This document shows, piece by piece, positions 47,301 through 59,300 of a stretch of 64,000 nt of DNA. Made by a program: the position numbers and the translations under genes. Positions within the stretch are counted from its first letter, which is position 1, and each line of letters starts with the position of its first letter. The notes under the pieces are model-generated. The model saw only the letters and a list, made by a program, of their open reading frames with translations. It had not been told where the DNA came from and did no database searches. Source of the DNA: Effrenium voratum (Eukaryota; Sar; Dinophyceae; Suessiales; Symbiodiniaceae); contig CAUJNA010001446.1 in the NCBI GenBank assembly GCA_963377175.1, forward strand, positions 216,001 to 280,000, given 5' to 3'.

Positions 47301-50300
47301 GGGAGCACCTTGATTCATCAAAGAAACGGATATATGCGGTGGAGGTGCTTTGAAACAGAAACCTGGCAGTGCATTCTTTAAGGGATGCTGCAAAAAACGC
47401 GAATGGAATTCAGAGTTCGGGCATCCGACATGCCCCAAAATGAGGCAACAAGTGCGGGAAACCCAAGGAACAAGTGCCACCGCCCCCCTCCTACGACTTA
47501 ACGTGGAAGCCAAGAAACAAACCATCCTTCTTAGAGGAAACTCCTTGGGCTCCGTGTCCAAGGGTCCTTTTTGTGGCTTTCTGAACGGACGCCAAAAGGA
47601 ACAAAAGCCATTTTGCGGGGCCCCTCGGTCGTCCAAAGGACCCAATAAAGTTGCAATAACAAGCTTAACCAATTGGCCACCGTTACTACGGAAGACACAA
47701 GGTCAGGTCGATTCGCTTTAGGCAAGTGAGTTGGCCACATTGCGACAAACCCAGGTTCTCGTTTTAACCAAAGGAGAGGGAGAAAACTTGCTGGTGCTCG
47801 GTAGGAAAGGGAATGAATCCCGGGTACCCTTCAAGGAAACTCGGGGTCAGCCCCCGTTTCTCCTGCCCTTGGTTGCTGTTGACCCCCCTGCAAAAAGTTG
47901 TTTTTTTTTGTTTTTTTCTTGTGTGTGCGTGTTTGTTTATTTTATATATCTCTATATATATATATATATATATTGGGGGGGTGTAGTAGAAAACACCTTT
48001 ATTTCCCAAAACGTTAAAGTCTAAAGGTCCATCCCAACAGCAGTCAAGTTCCCTGCAAAGCCTCGCGCCAGCAAGAAAAATATGTCCTTTTTGGAAAATA
48101 GATGGGTCTCCCTGGTAGATGAGTGAACCACCAGCGAAACCAGGGCCTTCTATTTTTAGCAAAACAACGGAAAAAAAAGGACCCCTATGCAAGAAAAGCA
48201 AAACGACGGGCGGCCCTCCCGGTAGATGTTGCTGTGATCCGCGTCCACCTCCGTAGAGAAGCCCCGCTTGGGGAAGAACTCGTCCGCCAGCTGGACCTCA
48301 AGAAATGGGTTCCAAGTGGACTAGGTGTGCCCGTTTCGTGGCTGGTGCGAGAAGTAGGGAGGCTGAGGGCATGAACCGGGGATTCCCTTTAAGCGGCTTT
48401 TTTGGGTCGTTCTGTTCTTGAAACTTGCTGGTGCGAGAGATGCAGGGATGAGAAGTGGAATGACCCCGACATAAACAGTCCAACTGGTGGTTTCCTTTCA
48501 GTGAATCTGCAGCTCCATTCCCTCATTCAAGCTTTGGGACAATAGATACCCTTGGATGTTCAGCCAAGTTGGTGAGCAATTAGCCACCTGGGTTTTAACC
48601 CACTAAGAACGGGGGTTAACTCCACAAGTTCACAGGAGGCATCACGCTGAAAAGGGTATCTGTAAGGCAGGGTGGGAATGTGTCCGCCCCTGTAGTGTTG
48701 TAGGCACTTGTAGTGAGCCCCCCTTTTGAACCATCGCAGGGACGGAACTTTTCCTACACTTGTAAAGGAACAGACTACCCCCCCTCCCCAAAGCAAAAGG
48801 TTATATATATAGATCTCTCTATATATGCACGGACAACAAACTGGGCACCCAAAACCCTCCCCTCGAAAGAAAAACACACAACACACATGTTCACGTCCAA
48901 CCTCCCACCCCACCCCACCCAATCCCTGCGCATCACCTAAAAGACCTGGACCAAGGCGCGGCACTGCGCCACGAGAAGCCGAAGACGCCGTGCAGCATCT
49001 CGCGGACCTCAGGGGATGCAAACCCCCAAGAGGATGCTTTTCCGACTCCTTTGCCCGTTAGTGACACAACAATAGGAGGTGATCACCTTGTGCAAAATTG
49101 ACTAAACATGCTAGGTCCTCCAGTAGAGAGGATAGAATAAGTTGGTACCAACATTTGTTCTGTCTATTTTAGTAACCCCAAAAAAAGGATAGAGAAGGGC
49201 ACTACTGAGGGGACCTAGTTTCGGGCATCCACCCTGCCGGGAATGGATACGCCAAGCAGCATGCAAGACTTTTGCGATATATGGACTTCCATTTGCTGTT
49301 TCGCCCGGAAAAAACACGGTCAATATGTCCAGTAAAGACATGTTCCCGTGAAACCAACGAGGGGAAATAACACATATTCATTTCAGCAAGTGCGCTTTGA
49401 GGGCATCCACCGCACCAGGAATTGATACGCAAACAGCATGCGAGAAATTTCGCGGGGAAGAAAAGACCGAAGCTCATCCGGCCACGTGGATGTTAGCCCA
49501 CTTACAAGTCCCCCGATCCATGGAGTTCACCTGGCGAATCGAACTTCCGAGTGGGATACTGGGACCCGAGCCCCCCCCCGCCGCGCGAATGCCGACGCAT
49601 GCGCTCAGCGGACGAGTCCCTAAGGCCTGGCTGAATCCTTATCTTGGTCAACGTTCAGAACCCAAGTTCACCCCCAATTTGGAAGTACACCGAAGGTTCT
49701 GAAGCTATTTCGGGGCCCTTGGGTTCCTGCTGACCGAACTGAAATTAGTGGAGTCCAAACTGGACACCCATGAGTTCAAGAAACGGACCTATGCAGATCT
49801 CCAGACGTTCGCCACTAAACTTGGTTGCTGTCGACCCCCCTGCAAAAAGTTTAACTTTTTGGGGGTTTAGTAGAAAAGAAAATGGTCCAATCCCCAAAAG
49901 CGTTTGCAGTCCGAGACGGAACTCAGGAAGTGAGACACTCAGCCTTTGAGTCATTCCACACACCAAGCCATTCTTCATAACCCTTGGCATGGCTTGGCAA
50001 ACAACTGTTTGTCTTCTGCAACCCCCGAACCTGAAAACGAAACAAAACAAACCACAAGAACAAAAAAACAAAAAGCAAGTAGAATCCCCACACCAAAAAC
50101 AACTAAATGAAAAAAACAGACAACACTCACACACAACAAAATAATAAGAATAATAATAATAATACTAAAAATAGTAATCAAAATACTAATCATAATAATA
50201 ATAGAACAAGAACATGATCCCAGAACAGCTCGAAGCCTTTGCTCAACTCCCACCCAGCCACAGCCATCCCCATCCCCAGCCACCCTCATCCATCCGAGAC

Positions 50301-53300
50301 GCCTGGAAGTTCACCGCGGCCTTGTCCGCCGTCAGGAGCCCCACGAAGTCCAGGCGCTGCCACCAGAAGCTGCACCCAAACCTCGGCGTCTTTTGGCTGG
50401 GCCGGAAGGGGCCGCAAATGTTGTCCAACAGCTCTCTTCGTGCCCTGGACCCCTTAGAATCAGCAACTGTACCCAAAAAAGAACGCTTTTTTGGGGGGGC
50501 CATGGCTACATCACTGTTGCTTTTGAGGGATGGGTTTTCGTTCAATAGGGTCATGGTAGCTAATTCTCACCAACAAAGGCTAGTTGGGGAGTGGGTCAAA
50601 AATAGGTACCCAAAGTGAAACCCCTGGTGGTTTGATTTTGACCCATACCCATTTAGCAGCCAGATTACATCTCTTCCAGAAAACGACAGGGAACTATGAC
50701 ACACACAAACATCCACCGCCGCCCCGAATCTGCTTAAGACCAATGTATTGTCGGCAGTGCCCGTTTCTCATGGTGCGTTTTTCGGGTGACTTTTCTTTCT
50801 CAGGCGGCCCGGTTCTTTGACAAACTGAAACCATCTGCGGGTGCCCCACAAGCTTACGCAGCACATGCAACCTATTCTTCTCATTTGTGAATCAAGACGG
50901 GGTTTCGCAGAAGCGTAGCTAGATCCCATCCAGGACGCGCGCAACTTGCCTTCTACTTGGTTTCATGAAGGCCTGGATGACCTTGCTGGTAGACTCAGTG
51001 CTTAGCGACCCAGAAATAGAATGTGATCACATGTGATCATCTTTTCTTGGTTGCTGTTGACCCCCCTGCAAAAAGTTTAACTTTTTGGGGGTTTAGTGGA
51101 AAACACCTTTGTTTCCCAAAAAGTTAAAGTCTAAAGATCCAACCCAATAGCAGCCAAGTTTTGGGGCCATGATGAAAAAATATCCAAAATTGGAAAACCA
51201 CGAGGGTCAGATCCGGCTATTGTTTGAGCAAGTGAATAGAAGTCAGTGGGTTTCGGGCTGTGACTCATCTCCACCCGCAAGAAGATCCCGGTGGCTTCAC
51301 TCTGGAAACCCAAGTCAACTTGGTGGAAAGGTCTGTTGTCGACCCCGGATCTAAGCAGAACCCGTCCATCTTTTAATAGGGGGAGGGGGGGCCCTGCCAA
51401 AGTAGTCTGATTCCCCACGAAACCCAGCGACACCCCTCTATCCTCCAATAAACTGGGGTTGACTAATCTGGGGTCAACATTGCACAGGAACGTAGCGAAA
51501 CGGGAGGCCGAGGCGCTCGATGTAGACGGCCTGCAAGATCCAGTGATCATCCTCCAGCCTAAGGCACAGGTGTGGATGCGCTTTTTTAGGATTTCACCCG
51601 GTCTTTCCTGTTGGTCCTTTTTACAGCTCCTTTAATATCCTACAGGGGTGTGGATCCACAAAAGCCACATCCAAACCGTTTTCTGGTTCCTGGGGATTTG
51701 TTTGGCGTTCGGTCAAGTGCAAAGCAATTAAGCGGGGTTGGAACCCACTTGTGAGCCCCACACAGGCCAACAGGTGCAGGCCTAGGTTCCTGACCACCAA
51801 CTCAGCAACGAGCGCAGTGCAGCTTAGCCCAGCAAGAGTGTCAGCTTCTTGGGCCTCGTCCGAAACAATTAAACCTGGACGCAAAAGCCGCGCTTCCATT
51901 TGCGTTTTCGCCCCCTGGAAAAAAACAAGAATAGGTCCAGTAGTGAAATGGATTCCCTTTAAAACCAACAGGGGAAAATAAATATTAAAAAGAAAGAAAG
52001 AAAAAAAACGAGAAAAACACACACACACACACACACACAAAACAAAAAAAAAAAAAAACATCCTTTCAGCCAATGGAAGCGCGAAAGAAGGAAGGCCAAG
52101 CCGCATTCCCAGCGTTGGAACGGGCTGCGCCACGAAGAAGTCGAAGGCCCGGACCTTCTCGGGCAATCCGCTCCTGTCGGTGACGTTCTCCCAACCTCGG
52201 CTCGACTCGGCCGGGTGCCTGGGGTATGCCCGGGTCCCAAAAGGCCTGGTGGTGGTGGTGGTGGTGGTGGTGGTGGTGGTGGTGGTGGTAGTGGTGGTGG
52301 TTTTGGGATATGCCCGGCTTTTTCGGTGGCCTGGTGGCCCTGGAAGAAAACTGGTTTTGAACCCCTTCTCCCAGCCTTTTGGAGCTTGGAACGCGCGAAA
52401 AGACACCAAGACACCTGGAAGAAACTGGTTCAACCCGTTTTTAATAGGCTGGTATTCTTTTTTGGGGGGGGAACTTGTGTGTTATTCTCCGCATAGCAAT
52501 GTAGCTAGCGAAATGACATGCCCTTTACATGCCTTGTGGGGAAATTAATTCCTTCTCCGAGCGCTTGGAACTTGGAAGCGCGGAAAGACCAAGACATGGC
52601 CGTGGGTCAACACGCATGGGATCCCATTTTGGTTGGTAGGTCCTGGTAGGTGAAGTCATCACCCATGTTGCTCGGGTTTTTAGTGGTTGGATTGGGATGT
52701 TCACTGGAATTACGGGGTTTTGACCCATGGCCACATGGGCGCCACGACCCCTAAAGGAAACCGCTGCTCAAAGTGAAGGGGATGGATATCTCAAGCGAAC
52801 ATTAGGCTAAGAAAAATGGACTGGACCCAGGCTGCTTTCAGGTTTTTGTGCGTGGCATACTTTCGGCTGCTTTCAGCGGGGAGCTCAAAGTCACACCATT
52901 TCCAAGTAAGAAGCCTCTAGTAAGTTCTTGCCAAATGCCCAAACATACATTTTTTGTGTGTTGGCCTTGAACTCGGAGAGCTTGTTGATTCTTAGGCAAG
53001 GTACTTTGTGGATGGAACAAAATCCAGGCTGATCGATGCACCAGTTGGATTTGGTGGCTTATCACTTTGTTCATCAGCGCTTCATCCATCATAACTGGCG
53101 CCCAAAATGGCCGCGCTCAATCTTCTAGGGGTACCTTCCCCATTCTTTCCAGGCATCCTTCTTTCTAAAAAACCGCCCCCCAAAACCCTGAAAAAACAGA
53201 TCCGGTGTTTAAAAAGAACGATGGTCGAAAAGGGCCGTGGCGCCTCTTCTGTGGTCCTCCCTGCAGTGGGTGGACAGCTTGAGGCACCTGCCCAGTGCAT

Positions 53301-56300
53301 TTCCAGCGGAGAAAAAGAAAAAAGGGCAACCATTTCCAAACTTCCATGGGAGAAATGGAGAAAAAGGGTTGGTTGGCTGGATTTCCAGGGGAACAAAGGA
53401 ATCGGAATCCTCGATTTTTGGGTGGTTTGTTGAGTTTAAAGTTAAAGGGAACCCTTCCCCCCCAAAAAAAGAAGAAGGGGCACCACGGGGCAACTGAGGC
53501 ACTTGTCCAAAAAGGCGGACAGGAAGCGCTCCAGGGGATCGCGCACGAAAACCACGAACTTCCACCGCGGATCTTTCCAAAAGTCGTAGTGCAGCGAGTA
53601 ATGCACCTCGAAACGACACGGAAACGGCTCGCGTATGGGCGTGAATTGTTGTTTTTGGGGACCCCAACCCCGCTCCAAAAAATTGGTGGTTTTCTTTTTG
53701 GCTTCCCTTTTAAACCTACCAAACAGGGGAAGCCTGCAAAAAAAGAGCCACACCCATATTGCAAGCCGCCCCGGAAATCGAAGGTCCTAAGGTTAACCAG
53801 GAGAAATTGAACGACTGACCCCACAACGGCGGTCTTCGCCCCCTTTAATAACAAGGAGAACCTGATTCGTAATGACAAGAGGGGCTATGCACCCCTGGTT
53901 TTGCTACGGCCCGACATCTGCTTGTTGTGGATCTGCCCTACTTGTAGTGGTTCCATGTTAGTTTGTTAGCATGCAGGGGGAAGACACCCCGGGAAAGAAA
54001 ACAACCACGCACATGCATGTTCTTACCCCCTACTCAAAATACCCGTTTTTTTCAGGGTATTTTTGGGAAAACCTGGTTTTCCATGGTAAAAACCTCCTTT
54101 TTTAGTAGAGGGTCGACATGATACCCTGAAAAAAGTTGGGTTTTGGAGTAGGGATTAGAGCTTGATTTCAACAGGGGAGCCCCCAACAAAACCCAACAAA
54201 GGACCGCCTGGCCCCGTTTTTGCAGCAGCCAGCCTTCCGCTCGTCGTACCGCGACGCCGCATGGGAGAGGTCATCCAGGGTCTTGTTCAACCCGTAAATC
54301 CGATGCATCATGAAGAAAAACTGCGTCAAACCCACCTGGTCAGAAAACGGCAAATGTCCACCCCCCCCGCGGTGGCCCTGGCAAATGAAGGTACCTTTCG
54401 CGGTTTTGAAGAGGAAACCAAACCACAGGGAAAACCACCATTTTGGGGCTCCCGTAACAAAAAGCCACACCAATTTCAATAAATGAAAAAAAGAAGTCTC
54501 GCAGCCTATAAGGGTGACCGCCGAAACGAAACAGGGGATCCAAGGTGCACAGAGATGTACCAAGTCACCCTTACTACAGATCTCCGATCGGAAACCGAAA
54601 ACGATGGCTCTGAAGCCAATCTGAGAGACGGGACTCGGCGAGTTGCCCTTTACAAGGGGCCTTTCAAGAGGACGGTCGTCTTCCAAAATATTGAAGGGAC
54701 ATATATGTGGTACTTCAGGACCGAATTTCCTCATGATAGTACGCTACTCGATTTTGTTTGGCCTCTCATATTCACCACAAAACTCCAAAGCAGAGAATAA
54801 TAATACTTTTTTTTAACCTTCCGCCCCCCCCCCCCCCTTGTTGCCTTGGGGATCGCACAGAGCGCCACCCGGTGGCGAGAGCTAGCGTGCAGGCGCGTGA
54901 TGTAGAGGCCCCAGTGGAACCTTTAGAATGCGCGCGCGCAGCCGGCGGGTAACTGGGGCGAAATCCACTTAGGCAACACCAAAGACACCCCGGAAGGATG
55001 ATTTCCCCTGTAAATACCAACCAACAAGCTGGGCTGCCCTCAGATCCCCTGCTAAAAGTTTAACTTTGAGTGGGCTGCCCTCAGATCCCCTGCTAAGAGT
55101 TTAACTTTGAGTGGGTTAAATGGAAACTACCACTAAACGCTAAAAAGCTAAAAGGCTAAGGAAACGGATGGCTGGGAGCCACCAAGCAATGGTTCCCTTG
55201 TTTTGCAAATGGCGCAGGATTTCGTCCATCCGCTGCGGTTCAAGAGCATTTTCAGGTGGGCTTCGGGGTATGGATGCTTAAGCTTCTGAGGCAGTATCTA
55301 GCCCTACAGGTGGTATATATTATGATATATGACCTCCGTGTCTCGAAAACCCACACCTCAAAAGCAACAGTGATGTAGCCATGGGAAAAAATGGTGTTTT
55401 TTTTGGTACGAGGCCCCCTCCAAGAACTAGGAACTAGGAACTCTGGGCATCACACTCTACCAGAAAGCTCCTCCTCGTCCCGAACACCTCGGGCCGTTTC
55501 CCTCTGCAGGGGTTCAAATCCCCAACTCACCAACCAAAAGCCACCAACTAGGGCTTCACAACCCTTGATATGGGTAGCAAAAAACACAACAACTCTTTCG
55601 CAGCCCCGCAGCAAAACATAACAGAACCCAAACACAACTTGCCCCAAGAACGGCGAAACGGATTTCGGGGGGGAGGGGTCCTGAGATCTGAGGCTTTTTC
55701 GCCCCCAGTGGCCGGCCTTATGACATGCCTCGGGGTGTCTTCTTGCATTCAAACCATGACCAGTACTGGGGGGGGTTCATACCTGGATCTTCCAAAGTCT
55801 GCATTTGTCATGCCTTTGTGGCGTTTTCAGCAAACGCCGGGAAACATGCACACCTGAAGATTCAGGTAGAACCATGGTCTTTACCTAAAGCGTGTCATCC
55901 AAATTGGATCCCAAGGCCATTCTTTGGGGGCAAGCCCCCCCGCCCGGTCCATGAGCAAAGAGTCAGTCCGCTGACTTTGTCATCAGTGAGTCCCTCGTTT
56001 GACACCCCAAGAACGTACCGCGAACACTTGACCGAGCCTCAAGTGAGCCACAGCCAAAGTCTGGCACCAAAAAATTGTCTACCCCAAAATATGCAACTAG
56101 GAAAACACAAAAGGGCAATGTATGGTCGGGATAGCTCCTTACCAACCTACACACACCGTTTCGCGTGTTTCGATCGTAGCCCGTCAGTACCCCTCAGACT
56201 AACATGGAAGCTCCCAGAAGGCCGTAACTCACTTCCGATCGAGTGGATCGGCCAGGAAAAGTCCGAACGTTTCTTTTACCCCTAGCACCCCCGCTCAGAC

Positions 56301-59300
56301 TAACATGGAAGCTCCCAGATTGGCCAGAAAAAGTCCGAACGTTTCTTTTAGCATGGTCTGGCCGAAAAAAGTTGAGCAAGTCCAGGAGCTCGGGAAGTGA
56401 GGCAAATGGAACTTCAAGTCTTCCCAGTTCTGACTTCCACGGCCCTGTCTAGGTCCTCCAGATTTGAGAGGTTAGAGTAAGGGTGCCAACTTTTTTTCTG
56501 CAGTCTATTTGGGTGGGGGAACCCAAAAAACCCCAAAAGAGGAACGGTAAAAGTTGGCACCTTGGGGGGCCTAGATGTGGGGAAAGTGTCGGCGTCGCAA
56601 GCTGACCCGACGAGCTGCGCCATGTAGAAGGCCGTGGGCAGGGCCATGCGGAAGGCGGTGCGCGGGGGGCGAGCGGGCCAGGCGGCCGGCCAAAGGTACC
56701 AGGCCGGCGCCTGGCTGAGGGGTTGGCTCAAGCCAGTCGTCCATTTGCTTTCTTAGGCCAAAAATGGAAAATGGAAAACATGTGGCCGGTCGTGAAATCG
56801 GTTCCCTTTAGAACCAACAGGGGAAAATAACACCTGTTCTTAAGCAAATTGAAGTAGTCCTCACTTCCGTTTATTGATAGGGGGGTGTCCCTGGGATTCA
56901 GACCACTTTTGGAAGGGAACACCCCGATTTTGCTATAAGCTTGGGTTGATTAATCTGGGGTCAACAGGATTCGCTTCCTAAGTTGATGGGCCAAACAAAG
57001 TCTGAACTTGTTGTATGCCACGACAATGGTCCAAACCCAAAAAGTGACTAAAGTCCAGAAACTCAGGGAGTCAGAGTATCTGCTGCCCTCCAAAAAGAGT
57101 GGTTTGGAGCCTGCTGAACATATCAACCGCGGGCGCGTGAGAACGTCAACGCTGGTTCCATGTCAGCGGGGCTTCAGTCAGAGGCCGAGTTGTTCAACGG
57201 TATCCTCTACCTTCGTTGGGTGTCCCACAACTTACTATGAGGTAACCCTTAGTTGTTGGTTTGGATTGGCGGCTTGGGGATTTGAACCAATGGCTTTGTG
57301 GAGGGTAAATGGGAAACCAGTGGAATCTACTGAGCAGCTGCGATACATACAGTGGATGGACAAAATCCTGCACCAGTTGGGAAAAATGATATATTGGAGA
57401 ATGGTCGAAATCGCTCGTTTGACTCCCGCATCAGTGAGCTCTCTTTGATTTGCCCAGGTACAATCAGCCTTTGACTAGCTCTCAGCTTCCCTCTGATACC
57501 CCAATTGGAGCAAGTAAGGGTCAAAGGTTCTGTGAGTTCTGTCACGTATCAGCCAGCCCCAAATCCATTGGTGGCAGAAGGCGAGCTGACCTCCAAGCCA
57601 ATTCTGGGAAACCATCTCCGGGAAATTCTCCAGACAGCTCGCCAAGCACCCGAAACAAACTCAAAGAAACTTATTTTTCCGCAAGCTGGGTTTCTTGGAC
57701 CACCCTGCAAAGTCCCATACCTCCAAAAAGCAAAGCAAAAAAAGAAAAGAACGAAAACAAACGGGGGAAAAAAAGGATACTCCGAGTGAAGGACCTTGAC
57801 TTTCGCCCGCCGACTCCCCCGGACTCCGCCTCCAAAGGCCGGGTCTCCAACAGCCGCTGCAGGCTGTAGCCGGCCTCCGCCTCGGAAGGGCCCAGGCGCA
57901 GCCGCACCTCAGCCGAAACATCCAGGTGTCCCTTTGATCCAGGGACTTGGATGGGTGGGGGGGCGTGGGGGGGTTGGAGGTGTGGGTGAGGTGGGAGGGG
58001 CGGTTGGGGTGGCCGTTGGGGTGGGGGGTGGGGTTGGGGGTGGGGTTGGAGGTGTGGGGTGCCTAAGCAAAAAGCAAGTCATCCCTACCTTCAGTTTTTT
58101 CCAACAGTCCATTACCCTCCGTGCCTTGAGGCAGCTAAGCATGTCTTTCATAGTGGCTCGGGGGTATACTCAAAAGGTAGGGCTCTTAGAAGCGCTTAAA
58201 AGGGGGAGTCCGAGAGCCAGAAATGGAGATCTCCAGGGTTGCAATCCTCCCCGCCCCAATTCCGTGTTGAAAGGGGTGGGGATTGCAAAACCAACTGGTG
58301 TCCGTTGAACCCCTGAAATGGAAGCCACTGAAGAACAAAAAACACACACAAAAAACGCAAAGCCAGTGCTTCCAGTTGCCACTGGCCAGGGCCAGGGGAA
58401 CCATCATGTAAAATGTAGAGTAAGGAGCCCTTGCTACCTTCAAACTGGAAGGACTGGGATGTTGGTTTTCTTGAGCCCTTCAACCCACTCACTTTGAGTG
58501 GGGTATCAAGGACCTGCTTTTCAGAACTGAAGGATCGGAAAACCTATCCATGCCTCCTTGGGTTGACCCTTGCTCTCACTTCCGACCGAGTACATTGGCA
58601 AACAAAAAGTCGCCAAACTTTCTATTTAGCACCAAAATGGTCAAAGCCCAAAAAAGTACTCAACTAGCCCAAGTAAGTCCAGTTAAACTCAAGGAGCGAG
58701 TTGTGAACCCAAGCTTTTTTTAGCCGGCGCCGCTGAAGAACTGGCTTGGGAACCCAACTCACCTGAAGGTGCTCCCCCCGTGCCAAGCAATTAAAACAAT
58801 CAGTATATCTATCACCATATGAAACATGTACAATATTGTACCTAGTTTGTGCATGGTTGCTTGGTGCTGAGGGGAGGCTCGCTTGTTTGTCTAGATCAAG
58901 CTTCTCTATGCTGTTTCGAGAAAAAAAGAGAGCTGCGTGCACGAAAAGCGCTAGGGCTAGCATCACCTGAACAACTCTTCCCAACTTCCATATGCTTAAG
59001 CCCCTGGAAAACAATACATGTCCAATAGTGATGGATTCCCACAAGTTTACACTTGTTTCTCTTTCGTGGCTGCTTACCCATTGCGTACGCTGCGCGTTGC
59101 GGAGAACTGGCCAAATTCACAGACTTGCGTTGCGTGATGTCCCTGTTTCCCCTCGAAATGCGCTCGCATTTCTGAAAACCAACCTGCAGCCAAACCGGTG
59201 GAAAGCCAGAAAACTTCCCTTCCAGGTAGAAAATGGTGATCACAGGAGTTCTCCACCTTGACACAAGTACCCTCTTTGCTTGCACTGGTTTAGCTTGGTA

